A stretch of 64,000 bases of DNA. Source: Vibrio spartinae. GTDB taxonomy: Bacteria; Pseudomonadota; Gammaproteobacteria; Enterobacterales; Vibrionaceae. Made by a program: the position numbers and the translations under genes. Location of the stretch: the NCBI RefSeq assembly GCF_024347135.1, contig NZ_AP024907.1:1603001-1667000 (forward strand), given 5' to 3'. The notes beneath the pieces were generated by a model. That model did no database searches and was not told the origin of the DNA. It saw only the letters and a list, made by a program, of their open reading frames with translations. This document shows positions 1-8,379 of this stretch, piece after piece; positions within the stretch are counted from its first letter, which is position 1; each line of letters opens with the position of its first letter.

Positions 1-438
1 TGGTTTGGTGGTGTCATCGGACTGTCCGCTTCTTTGAAAGCAGAAGGCTTCTTCTCTTGGCTTGGCTCATTGCTGAATCATTTTGCCAGTACCGATACTA
101 ACACTACGCTGGCCTTTGTGATGATTGTATTGTGTAGTGTGTTGGTTCGTTATTTCATTGTTTCCGGTTCGGCATACGTTGTATCGATGATCCCCGTGTT
201 CTTTACACTGGGTCTGCTGATGGGGGTTTCTCCTGGTCAGTTAGCTATCGCACTGGCATGTTCTACCGTTTATGGTAGTGGGATTACTCACTATAGTAGT
301 GCTGCCGGCCCCATTATCTTTAGTGAAAATTATGTACCGCTGAAAAACTGGTGGACAGTCGGGGCTGTGGTTACTTTCATTAACTATGCGATTAATATGA
401 CACTCGGTCTGTGGTGGTGGAATATACTCGGACTATAG
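1..438 (+). CDS. DASS-family (CitT/YbhI-type) anion transporter, C-terminal part
   Basis: The reading frame is open from the first base of the window and stops at 438, so this is the last ~145 residues of a longer membrane protein. The piece is very hydrophobic, with about four membrane segments. It carries the small-residue stretch STVYGSGITHYSSAAGPIIF, typical of the C-terminal half of divalent anion:sodium symporters, and ends with an aromatic-rich helix (LGLWWWNILGL). DASS proteins import di- and tricarboxylates across the inner membrane. The neighbouring CitB-type regulator, PrpF-family isomerase and aconitase suggest a tricarboxylate such as citrate or aconitate, but the substrate is inferred from context only. 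The family call is firm; the N-terminal half is outside the window. Confidence 0.8.
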   Translation, partial: WFGGVIGLSASLKAEGFFSWLGSLLNHFASTDTNTTLAFVMIVLCSVLVRYFIVSGSAYVVSMIPVFFTLGLLMGVSPGQLAIALACSTVYGSGITHYSSAAGPIIFSENYVPLKNWWTVGAVVTFINYAINMTLGLWWWNILGL

Positions 439-477
439 ATTTTCCCCTGAGTCACATTGATCAGTTTAGATAAATCG

Positions 478-530
478 AAAAAGCTGCCCGGTTGATATCT
501 CGTTTCAGATGAGAAATCCTGGGCAGTTTT
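478..530. terminator. Bidirectional terminator between transporter and response regulator
   Basis: An inverted repeat (AAAGCTGCCCGG near 478-489 and CTGGGCAGTTTT at 519-530) can fold into a stem with A/T-rich flanks on both sides. It lies between two convergent genes. The stem tolerates one or two G-U pairs, so it is probable rather than certain. Confidence 0.6.
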
Positions 531-686
531 GTGTCTGGCCGATGAAAAGAAAAATTAATGGCTTCTGGTATAAAACCGTTTAGCCAGGCATCTGTGCGTA
601 TGGGGTGCGTACTGATACAAAAGAGAAGCAAAAGAGAAGGTATACAGAAAGGGTGATTCCCGCGAGGCGGGAACATAAGGTATAAA

Positions 687-1373
687 TCAGTTGACAGCTT
701 TGCTGAAGAATCGTTGAGGTCGGCCCACTTTCCCGTGTTTGACGGTCGCTTTTAAATACCCGCTGCTGACCGCGTATTCAAGATATCTTCTGGCGGTTGT
801 CCGGCTGACAGAGGCTTCGGCACTGACCTGCACAGAAGTGTAGCTCTGGTCTTTTGAAAAGACAGCCAGAATTTGCTGTAAGGTAATTTCATCGATGCCT
901 TTGGGATGTCTTATGCCTTCTTCTGAGTTATTGTGCTTGTTGTACATTTTCTTGATGAAAGTTTGGTCAACCTGGCCGTCTTGATTAAGGCTGATTTCTT
1001 TATGGAACTGATAGTAGCGTCCCAGAGTTTCAGAAATTTGATCCAGCGCAAATGGTTTGATGATGTAGTCAAAAGCACCCAGACGAATGGCGTTTGTCGC
1101 TGTTTCAATATCATTTGCCGCAGTAATAAAGATGACATCAATGTTGCTATTCTGAGAGCGAAGTCTGCGGAAAAATTCAATGCCGGTTCCGTCTGGTAAG
1201 TAGTTGTCCAGTATGATCAGCTTCACTGAAAAGTGATTGAGCATCATCCTTGCATCAGCAAGTGATTTGGCTGTGCCGACAACTCTGAATGGGTATATTT
1301 GAGAAATATGGTCAGATAATAGGCCCGAAATCTCTTTAATATCTTCAACGATTAATAAATCAATTCTGTTCAT
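687..1373 (-). CDS. CitB/DcuR-family response regulator
   Basis: A 228-residue two-domain regulator. The N-terminal receiver has the acidic pair in LLIVEDIKE, the phospho-acceptor Asp in IILDNYLPDG (about D56) and the conserved Lys in YIIKPFAL (about K106). The C-terminal ~60 residues form a helix-turn-helix (VSAEASVSRTTARRYLEYAV) with the GRPQRFF ending typical of the DcuR/CitB/DpiA branch. Relatives are partnered with sensor kinases that detect extracellular di- or tricarboxylates and control their transporters. No kinase gene is next to it: upstream is a ~570-bp gap and then prpF, so its partner is elsewhere. It probably controls the adjacent DASS transporter and the aconitate genes. Confidence 0.85.
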   Translation of the reverse strand: MNRIDLLIVEDIKEISGLLSDHISQIYPFRVVGTAKSLADARMMLNHFSVKLIILDNYLPDGTGIEFFRRLRSQNSNIDVIFITAANDIETATNAIRLGAFDYIIKPFALDQISETLGRYYQFHKEISLNQDGQVDQTFIKKMYNKHNNSEEGIRHPKGIDEITLQQILAVFSKDQSYTSVQVSAEASVSRTTARRYLEYAVSSGYLKATVKHGKVGRPQRFFSKAVN

Positions 1374-1945
1374 AGAATAATTTAGCCTTGACTAAAATTG
1401 ATGAAACTAGCGGGTAATTTTCCATTATAAGTGATAGATGTCACAATAACACAGATGCCAAATAAAGGAAGTGAACGAAGGCAAGATAATAGTATTTTTT
1501 AAAATTAAGATCTAGTGATGTCTGACAGAGCCTTCCATCTAAAACATGGGTTGAACTCGGGGTTGATCTGAATCAATCGCTGAATAAATGTTGTTCATGA
1601 ATCTGTCGTCGTAAAGTGACCTGTCGTTATAAAATAAATAGTTAAAGCAATTACTTTGGTAGAAATGAATACAATATTCAAATGGATTTATACATCATGG
1701 CTCGGTGATTTTTTACAAAGTAGGTTAGAACTGTTTGAAATAATAATGGATGACTTAAGAATTTATTAGTGAATGAGTATTGCTTTGACTGGGGAATATT
1801 TTTCAGGATATCTGAACGAGTTAGTCAGTATGATCGGTTGAGGTCTTGATTAATATATGTTTATTGCCAGTATTTATCAGTTATTCCAGCCATGAGTTAG
1901 AAAAATATTTCTGAGCTGGATAATGAGGGGTGTGTTGCTTCGAGT
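1374..1945. other. Intergenic region upstream of the response regulator
   Basis: About 570 AT-rich bases without a supportable gene on either strand. It must contain the promoter of the minus-strand response regulator. No RNA gene, repeat or clear operator was recognised. Confidence 0.5.
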
Positions 1946-1985
1946 AAAATCCGCCTTCTCACGAGCTAAGCCGGCGGATTTTTAC
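1946..1985. terminator. Rho-independent terminator of the prpF-like gene
   Basis: A perfect 10-bp inverted repeat (AAAATCCGCC / GGCGGATTTT) with a 17-base loop sits 11 bases beyond the stop codon of the minus-strand isomerase gene. Read on the minus strand it gives a GC-rich stem followed by a T run. Confidence 0.8.
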
Positions 1986-1996
1986 TTCAGATATCA

Positions 1997-3055
1997 TCAG
2001 AGCGAGAGGACACCCTCAAGAATCTTTTTAGCGGTCCTGACCAGAGAAACGGACGACACTTTGCCATTTTCGCGGGCGACTTTCAGATCGATGAAGCCTG
2101 ATGGGTGCTCAATACAACAGTCGACGAGCTCAGCGTTTTGCTGAAGTAAGTCGTAGCTGACTGTTCCGCGATGACACAGCGACATGGCAAGTGCAATACT
2201 GCCGGTGACTGCAATCGCTTTATGGCATGTTCTTGGCACATAGTAACGTGCGTTAATAGTGCCTTTATCCGTTGCCGGTTTTGAAACCAAAATTGGTTTG
2301 GGAATGACTTTGTCAGAGACGTCACCCAATCCCATCATTTCTCCCGCTTGGCGTCGTAAAGCTTCCAGTTTTTGGGTGAATTCAGTATCTGCATCCAGCT
2401 CTGCCGGTTTTTCGTAACCGGTTTTGCCGAATTGGGCTGCATCAACAATCATGACCGGAATGGCAGCGTCAATGCAGGTGATATTGTAACCGTCGAATTT
2501 GTCCTGCACATTGCCTGTCGGGAAGAGTTTCCCCGTTTTTGCGCCTTTCACATCAAGGAAACTTAACTCGATCGGTGCACCCGGGCTGTTGACGCCGCTA
2601 ATGTAAGTATCACCTTCATAGTTTACTTTGCCGTTTGGGGTTTCAACCGTTGCGTGGATAATTTTGTTGGTATTTAAATTGCGGATGCGAATGGTGGTTT
2701 TGTCACCATCGGCTTTGACTAAACCTTTTTCCAGTGCAAAGGGGCCGACACCGGAAAGAATATTTCCGCAGTTGGGGGAGAAATCGGTTTTTTTCTCAGT
2801 GATGCCGACTTGTGCAAACAGATAATCAACATCGACCCCCGGTTCGGAAGATGGTCCGACAATGGCGACTTTACTGGTGAGACTGTTTCCGCCACCAATG
2901 CCTTCAATTTGCAGCTCATGGCCTGAGCCCATTGCTTTTTCCAGAATTTTAGCGATTTCTTCCCGGTCTTCAGGTAAATCTGAGGCAAGAAAGTAAGGAC
3001 CGCGAGAAGTGCCGCCACGCATCATAGTTAAGGGCAGTTGAGTTAGCTGAGTCAT
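1997..3055 (-). CDS. PrpF-family isomerase (aconitate or 4-oxalomesaconate isomerase type)
   Basis: 352 residues, starting MTQLTQLPLTMMRGGTSRG, the signature N-terminus of PrpF-family proline-racemase-fold isomerases. Two conserved cysteine loops are visible: FSPNCGNILSGVGPFAL (around residue 96) and the MSLCHRGT segment near the C-terminus. The length matches the shorter GalD/YbhH branch better than methylcitrate-cycle PrpF (about 390 residues). PrpF from Shewanella is known to act on trans-aconitate, and E. coli ybhH lies beside a DASS transporter (ybhI) and an aconitase homologue (ybhJ), as this gene does here. A role in converting imported trans-aconitate to the cis form is therefore likely but inferred. 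A good ribosome site (GAGAGAT) precedes the ATG. Confidence 0.8.
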   Translation of the reverse strand: MTQLTQLPLTMMRGGTSRGPYFLASDLPEDREEIAKILEKAMGSGHELQIEGIGGGNSLTSKVAIVGPSSEPGVDVDYLFAQVGITEKKTDFSPNCGNILSGVGPFALEKGLVKADGDKTTIRIRNLNTNKIIHATVETPNGKVNYEGDTYISGVNSPGAPIELSFLDVKGAKTGKLFPTGNVQDKFDGYNITCIDAAIPVMIVDAAQFGKTGYEKPAELDADTEFTQKLEALRRQAGEMMGLGDVSDKVIPKPILVSKPATDKGTINARYYVPRTCHKAIAVTGSIALAMSLCHRGTVSYDLLQQNAELVDCCIEHPSGFIDLKVARENGKVSSVSLVRTAKKILEGVLSL

Positions 3056-3530
3056 AGGATCTCTCTTGTTATCCAGTAATAAGACTGATCTTCTGCTAAT
3101 CGGGAAAAGAGATGTGAGAGGTCTGAAGGGCGGTGACTAAATTTAAAAAAACAGTATGGTTATAATGAACAAAATTATTGAGATCGTTGTGGATTCGTCA
3201 CAATTTAATGGTGTTTTGTTGAATATAAATATACTTGTGAATTCATATTAAAGTCGTACCTTGGTGAGTGAGCGGTAAACTGTGTCCGGAGAACACATCT
3301 GTCCGGAGAACACATCTGTCCGAAGAACACATCTGTCCGAAGAACACATCTGTCAGGTGAATGCTAATCTTTATCGTTCAACAACAATAATTTGAAGGTA
3401 AAAACTCTTTTTTGTTCATTAAATCTATACTGTTTTTTATTTACTTTTTCATTCGGTTACATGTCATATTCCTAGAGAGCAAAAACCATAAAATGGTCCC
3501 AATTTACAATTCCAGAAGGGAACATTACCG
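3056..3530. other. Divergent promoter region, prpF-like / acnB-like
   Basis: A 475-bp AT-rich gap between two divergent genes, so it must carry both promoters. It holds a four-copy 17-bp tandem repeat (listed separately). No further gene was seen. Confidence 0.6.
3284..3351. repeat. 17-bp tandem repeat, four copies
   Basis: Four head-to-tail copies of GTCCGGAGAACACATCT at 3284-3300, 3301-3317, 3318-3334 and 3335-3351. The last two differ from the first two by one base (GTCCGAAG). It lies ~180 bp upstream of the aconitase start. Near-identity of the copies suggests recent slippage rather than an old set of protein sites. Confidence 0.95.
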
Positions 3531-6134
3531 ATGAAGCGAATATATCAACAATATCTCGATAAATGCGAAGAACGCGCGGCTCAGGGGGTGGTAAAACCCG
3601 CTTTAACTGCTGAAGAGGTTCAAGCCTGCTTTGCCTTGTTACAGTCTGAAGCCGACAGTGCATTGTTTGCGGAGATTCTTGATTTGTTGAAAAATCATAC
3701 ACCTGCCGGTGTGGATGATGCTGCAAAAGTAAAAGCAGAAATCCTCGGTCAGATTGCTCTGGGTACGCTTTCCGTTGCGGCGATTTCGCCCCGAGAGGCG
3801 ACCCGAATGCTGGGTAGTATGATGGGTGGCTATTGTGTTGATAAGCTCATTTTACTGTTGGACGATGATCAATTGGCTGAAGAAGCTGCGAACCAGTTGA
3901 AAAATATGCTGTTAGTGTATGAAAAATCGGACGACATCGTTGCAAAAGCCCGTGAAGGCAATCCATATGCGAAGCAGGTTGTAGACAGCTGGGCTCAAGA
4001 AGAATGGTTGAGTCGTCAGTCATCGGTTGCTGAGTGTCTGACCATGACCGTCTTCAAAGTCACGGGTGAGTCAACGACCGATGACTTCTCTCCGGCACCG
4101 AATGCCTGGTCAAGACCGGATATTCCGCTCCATGCTCTGAGCATGTATAAAAATGCCCGCGACGGGATTCAGCCGGATCAGGATGGAGAGCGAGGGCCTG
4201 TCAGCTTAATCAATGAATTAAAGCAACACGGTCATCCTATCTGCTTTGTCGGTGATGTTGTTGGCACCGGGTCTTCTCGTAAATCGGCGGCGAACTCATT
4301 AATCTGGTACATCGGTCACGATATTCCCTGCGTACCGAATAAACGCAGGGGTGGGGTTGTGTTAGGGGGTAAGATTGCGCCGATCTTCTTCAATACATTA
4401 GAAGATTCCGGAGCCATGCCGATTGAAGTTGATGTTTCAAACATCAACATGGGCGATGTGATTGATATTTATCCATATCAGGGGCTGATTAAGCGTCATG
4501 ACAGTGATGAAGTCCTGGCTGAATTTACGTTGAAACATGATGCTATTCTGGCGCAGGTTCGTGCCGGCGGTCGGATCCCTTACCTGATTGGTAAATCTCT
4601 GACTGAGCGCGTGCGTCAAGCATTAGGGTTAGCGGAAGACAATACCAAAGCAGGTAGCGTTGACCAACCGTTTACACTGGCTCAAAAAATTGTGGGTAAA
4701 GCCTGTGGTGTCGCTGGAGTTCAACCGGGCATGTTCTGCACACCCAAAGTAACGACGGTTGGTTCTCAGGATACCACCGGAGCGATGACGCGTGATGAAA
4801 TTAAAGATCTGGCCTGTATGAAGTTCAGTGCTGATCTGGTGATGCAGTCATTTTGTCATACCAATGCTTATCCCCGTATGATTGACAGCCAGCTTCATGC
4901 AACCCTGCCGGAATTTTTTGAATCCCGGGGCGGAGTCGCACTGAGACCCGGCGATGGTGTGATCCACTCATGGCTTAACCGAATGCTGGTCCCCGATACT
5001 CTGGGTACCGGTGGTGACAGTCATACTCGTTTCCCGATGGGGATTTCATTCCCTGCCGGCTCAGGTTTGGTGGCTTATGCTGCCGCAACCGGGACGATGC
5101 CGATCGATATGCCGGAATCGGTACTGGTGAAATTTAAAGGTGAGATGAAATCAGGAATTACGCTGCGTGATTTGGTGCATGCGATTCCTTATTTTGCCAG
5201 AAAGCAGGGGTTACTGACGATCGAAAAAGCAAATAAGGTCAATGTATTCTCCGGCCGTATCATTGAAATTCAGGGGCTGGAAAGCTTATCTGTTGATCAG
5301 GCGTTTGAATTAGCCGATGCAACCGCAGAGCGTTCCGCTGCGGCAACGACGATTGCGTTAGCGCAAGAGCAGGTGATTAAAAATGTGCGTTCAAATGTCA
5401 CTCTACTTGAATGGATGATTGGGCAAAACTATGGTCATCGGGAGACTTTGCAAAGCAGGGTCGATGCGCTGAAAACCTGGTTAGAAAAACCAACATTGTT
5501 GGCCGCCGATCCGGATGCCGAATACGCTGCGACGCTTGAGATTGATCTGGCTGAGATTGACGAACCGATTCTCTGTTGTCCAAATGATCCGGATGATGCG
5601 CGTCAATTGTCTGAAGTAGCAGGCACCAACATTGATGAAGTGTTCATTGGCTCGTGTATGACCAATATTGGTCATTTCCGGGCCGTCGGTAAATTGCTTG
5701 ATAAATTACCGGATCTGACTCATTCAGCACTGTGGATAGCGCCACCAACAAAAATGGATGCGGCACAACTGCGCAAAGAAGGTATTTTGAACACCTATAT
5801 CCGGGCCAGAGCGCGGGTTGAAGAACCCGGATGTTCTTTATGTATGGGGAATCAGGCTCAGGTCAGAGAAGGTGCCACTGCGGTTTCGACATCGACACGT
5901 AATTTCCCGAATCGACTGGGACAAGGCTCTAAAGTATTTCTGGCATCGGCTGAACTGGCCGCCGTCACTGCAATTCTGGGCTACTTACCGAGTGTTGATG
6001 AATACCGTTCCCGCGTGTCTGTCCTCAGCGAGGATCAAGACAGCCTGTATCAGGAATTATTGTTTGATCAGGATGTTGCCTATCAGACTGTTGCCGACCA
6101 GACTGAAAGCCGGATTGCGGTTGTATCCTGCTAG
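3531..6134 (+). CDS. acnB: AcnB-type aconitate hydratase
   Basis: 867 residues, the usual length of bacterial aconitase B. The N-terminal HEAT-like domain is followed by the swivel domain (GDVVGTGSSRKSAANS) and the catalytic core (DSHTRFPMGISFPAGSG). The three 4Fe-4S ligands are present: Cys in FIGSCMTNIG (about C709) and both Cys of CSLCMGN (about C768 and C771). Aconitase B interconverts citrate, cis-aconitate and isocitrate. Here it is divergent from a PrpF-family isomerase and near a DASS transporter, not in a TCA-cycle operon, so it may be a second copy devoted to exogenous tricarboxylates. Whether the genome has another acnB cannot be seen. Start chosen at ATG 3531 behind AAGGGAAC. No key residue is missing. 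Confidence 0.92.
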   Translation: MKRIYQQYLDKCEERAAQGVVKPALTAEEVQACFALLQSEADSALFAEILDLLKNHTPAGVDDAAKVKAEILGQIALGTLSVAAISPREATRMLGSMMGGYCVDKLILLLDDDQLAEEAANQLKNMLLVYEKSDDIVAKAREGNPYAKQVVDSWAQEEWLSRQSSVAECLTMTVFKVTGESTTDDFSPAPNAWSRPDIPLHALSMYKNARDGIQPDQDGERGPVSLINELKQHGHPICFVGDVVGTGSSRKSAANSLIWYIGHDIPCVPNKRRGGVVLGGKIAPIFFNTLEDSGAMPIEVDVSNINMGDVIDIYPYQGLIKRHDSDEVLAEFTLKHDAILAQVRAGGRIPYLIGKSLTERVRQALGLAEDNTKAGSVDQPFTLAQKIVGKACGVAGVQPGMFCTPKVTTVGSQDTTGAMTRDEIKDLACMKFSADLVMQSFCHTNAYPRMIDSQLHATLPEFFESRGGVALRPGDGVIHSWLNRMLVPDTLGTGGDSHTRFPMGISFPAGSGLVAYAAATGTMPIDMPESVLVKFKGEMKSGITLRDLVHAIPYFARKQGLLTIEKANKVNVFSGRIIEIQGLESLSVDQAFELADATAERSAAATTIALAQEQVIKNVRSNVTLLEWMIGQNYGHRETLQSRVDALKTWLEKPTLLAADPDAEYAATLEIDLAEIDEPILCCPNDPDDARQLSEVAGTNIDEVFIGSCMTNIGHFRAVGKLLDKLPDLTHSALWIAPPTKMDAAQLRKEGILNTYIRARARVEEPGCSLCMGNQAQVREGATAVSTSTRNFPNRLGQGSKVFLASAELAAVTAILGYLPSVDEYRSRVSVLSEDQDSLYQELLFDQDVAYQTVADQTESRIAVVSC

Positions 6135-6185
6135 AACGCAAGGATAAGCAGTTTAGCGGCATTTCTTGATTGAAAACATTTGATT

Positions 6186-6224
6186 AAAAAACAGGTGATA
6201 CCGAATGGTATTGCCTGTTTTTTC
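6186..6224 (+). terminator. Terminator of the aconitase gene
   Basis: AAAAAACAGGTGATACC pairs with GGTATTGCCTGTTTTTT around a 4-base loop, giving a long stem with a T tract, 50 bases after the aconitase stop. Confidence 0.85.
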
Positions 6225-6555
6225 TTTCCTGATGTCTCAGCCGCACCACTAATGTTACTTACAGCATGAACGACGCACTGATGTGAAGTGTCTCGGGAAA
6301 AGTCTGCGACATCGCAAGTGTGATACTGCCGGTCACTCATCACTCTAGCTATCTTCGTCAAGCAGAGCCAGAAACCAGAAGCCAGAAGGGGGCGTGGAAA
6401 GTCATGTAATCGGTGGGTGTTCAGTCACAAACGATGTTTTTGACTATTTAGTAAATGATGGTGTTATGTTGACTCATCAAATGGAAGAGTGAAGTGTTGA
6501 TTTAGAATGAGACTGAGCTTATCAATTGTGGCAATTTAAAAGTTGGAGTCAATTT
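6225..6555. other. Intergenic region before the SDR gene
   Basis: About 330 bases between the aconitase terminator and the SDR start. It presumably holds the SDR promoter. I see no gene, RNA or repeat in it. Confidence 0.5.
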
Positions 6556-7284
6556 ATGAACGATAAATGCGTAGTTCTGGTAACAGGTGGCAATAAAGGT
6601 ATCGGTTTTCAAGTTGCACGAGAACTGGCGTTATTAGGCGGAACTGTGCTTGTGGGCGCAAGATCAGAGACCAATGGAAAGGACGCTGTATCTAAGCTAA
6701 TGAGTGAGGGGCTTCGTGCTGATCTAATTCCGATTGATGTGACTGATCAGGAATCTATCCAAACTGCAGAAAATCTCATTCGTGAGCGCTATGGGCGTCT
6801 CGATGTTTTGATCAATAATGCAGGAATAGCAATCGATGCAGGTATGAGCCCAAGCCAGCTCAGCATCGACACGCTTAAGCAAACATTTGAGACGAATTTT
6901 TTTGGCGCCTTTCTGGTCACACAAACAATGCTCCCTTTGTTACGGAACGCCAATGCAGGGCGAGTGGTAAATGTATCATCTGGATTGGGATCACTGACTC
7001 TAAATAGTGATCCAGATTCTGAATTTTCGGGCGTAAAATTGATTGCATATAATTCCTCAAAGGCAGCCCTTAATTCGCTCACGATTCAATTTGCATATGA
7101 GCTGAGAGACACCAGCATAAAGGTCAATTCTGCCGATCCCGGATACACTGCGACAGATCTGAATGGTCATAGCGGCACACGGACTGTGGAACAAGCCGCT
7201 GGAATTATAATCAAGCTGGCAACGCTTGATGAATCGGGTCCGACAGGTGGGTTCTTCGATGAAAATGGAAGCGTGCCATGGTAA
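6556..7284 (+). CDS. Short-chain dehydrogenase/reductase (carbonyl-reductase-like)
   Basis: 242 residues from ATG 6556. That start is preferred over an in-frame TTG at 6526 because TTGGAGTC lies at the right distance from it. Classical SDR features are present in order: dinucleotide-binding TGGNKGIG (residues 10-17), NNAG (87-90), catalytic Ser in VVNVSSG (141-142) and YNSSK (Tyr165, Lys169). The C-terminal GPTGGFFDENG resembles eukaryote-like carbonyl reductases and bacterial SDRs that use NADPH on small ketones or aldehydes. The gene stands alone with a 143-bp gap on its 3' side. The substrate is unknown. Confidence 0.85.
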   Translation: MNDKCVVLVTGGNKGIGFQVARELALLGGTVLVGARSETNGKDAVSKLMSEGLRADLIPIDVTDQESIQTAENLIRERYGRLDVLINNAGIAIDAGMSPSQLSIDTLKQTFETNFFGAFLVTQTMLPLLRNANAGRVVNVSSGLGSLTLNSDPDSEFSGVKLIAYNSSKAALNSLTIQFAYELRDTSIKVNSADPGYTATDLNGHSGTRTVEQAAGIIIKLATLDESGPTGGFFDENGSVPW

Positions 7285-7427
7285 AAATGGCTGAGTTGAC
7301 GTGGCATGGTCGTGCCCTGCAAACAGCGATAAATACTGATGAAAGAAGAGGGTGATACATCACAAGCAGATGCGTTGCACCGTCGTGTTGACCGTTATAT
7401 TTTTCCATTAATTCAGGAGTTATTTCA

Positions 7428-7844
7428 ATGCTTTATTCTGAGGCTAGTTGTCTTTGTGGTTCCGTGAAAATTACGGCAGAGAATATCAATCCCAAGTTTA
7501 CAGTGTGCCACTGTCAGTCATGCCGAACTTGGGGTGGTGCGCCATTCTTTGCGGTGAAATGTGGGACTCAAGTGAAACTAGAGGGGGAAGACAAAATAAA
7601 AATCTACAAGTCATCGTCCTGGGCTTCACGAGGCTTCTGCACTGAGTGTGGCACCCATCTGTTTTATAAATTCAAAGAAACAGGCGAGTACAATATGCCA
7701 GTGGGCTTATTTTCAAACCTAGAAGGGCTGGAAATGGACATGCAATATTTTAGTGATATGCGCCCGAGCTATTATTGCTTTGCCAACGAGACGAAGGAAA
7801 TGACCACAGAAGAAATCATGGCCTACTTTGCGGATAAGGTGTAA
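7428..7844 (+). CDS. GFA/CENP-V family zinc-binding protein
   Basis: 138 residues with the glutathione-dependent formaldehyde-activating (GFA) fold. Zinc ligands are visible as ASCLCGSVK, VCHCQSCRTWGG and FCTECGTHL. The family includes true GFA enzymes but also many proteins of unknown role, so only the fold is claimed. A clear ribosome site (CAGGAG) precedes ATG 7428. It is preceded and followed by noncoding gaps of over 100 bp, which argues for its own transcription. Confidence 0.85.
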   Translation: MLYSEASCLCGSVKITAENINPKFTVCHCQSCRTWGGAPFFAVKCGTQVKLEGEDKIKIYKSSSWASRGFCTECGTHLFYKFKETGEYNMPVGLFSNLEGLEMDMQYFSDMRPSYYCFANETKEMTTEEIMAYFADKV

Positions 7845-7962
7845 CCAAGCATACCAGCGTTTATTGTTTAAGGTGTGGTTTGCAGTCACTCAGGTATTGC
7901 GAGCCTCACACCTGAATTGGGCATTATGATGCTACCGAGCGAAACTTCCAATAAGGAATACG

Positions 7963-8379
7963 ATGAAACAGAACATTGTCCATATAGCTCTCGTTGTGAA
8001 AGACTATGATGAAGCAATAGATTTTTACGTAAACAAACTAAAATTCGAGCTGATTGAAGACACCTATCAACCTGAACAAAACAAGCGCTGGGTTGTGGTT
8101 GCACCACCAAATTCTCATGGTGTTACGCTGTTGCTTGCCAAAGCTTCGAAGGCCGAGCAGCATGATTTTATCGGTAATCAAGCTGGTGGTCGGGTATTTC
8201 TATTCCTAAGTACGGACGATTTCTGGCGTGACTTTGAGCGCATGAAATCAATTGGTATTCACTTCGTTCGAGAGCCAGCAGAACAAGACTATGGAACGGT
8301 CGCTGTATTTGAAGATCTATACGGAAACTTGTGGGATCTTCTTCAATTCAATCCAGACCATCCAATGGCGAAAAGGTAG
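7963..8379 (+). CDS. VOC (glyoxalase/bleomycin resistance) superfamily protein
   Basis: 138 residues forming one vicinal-oxygen-chelate domain: N-terminal VHIALVVKDYDEAIDFYV, with a candidate metal-ligand His, and C-terminal VAVFEDLYGNLWDLLQF, with the matching Glu. Members include glyoxalase I, ring-cleaving dioxygenases and antibiotic-binding proteins. This one resembles the broad unassigned group, so no substrate is proposed. AAGGAATACG precedes ATG 7963. A 10-base inverted repeat (AGGTGTGG / CCTCACACCT) lies in the gap upstream. Confidence 0.82.
   Translation: MKQNIVHIALVVKDYDEAIDFYVNKLKFELIEDTYQPEQNKRWVVVAPPNSHGVTLLLAKASKAEQHDFIGNQAGGRVFLFLSTDDFWRDFERMKSIGIHFVREPAEQDYGTVAVFEDLYGNLWDLLQFNPDHPMAKR

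Noticed and set aside
461..676. 71-codon opening on the minus strand
   Set aside because: It overlaps the terminator hairpin at 478-530 and has no domain or ribosome site.
7285..8000. Integron cassette ends (attC) around the GFA and VOC genes
   Set aside because: Short inverted repeats exist (for example AGGTGTGG/CCTCACACCT), but core-site motifs and the long Vibrio repeat structure are not seen.
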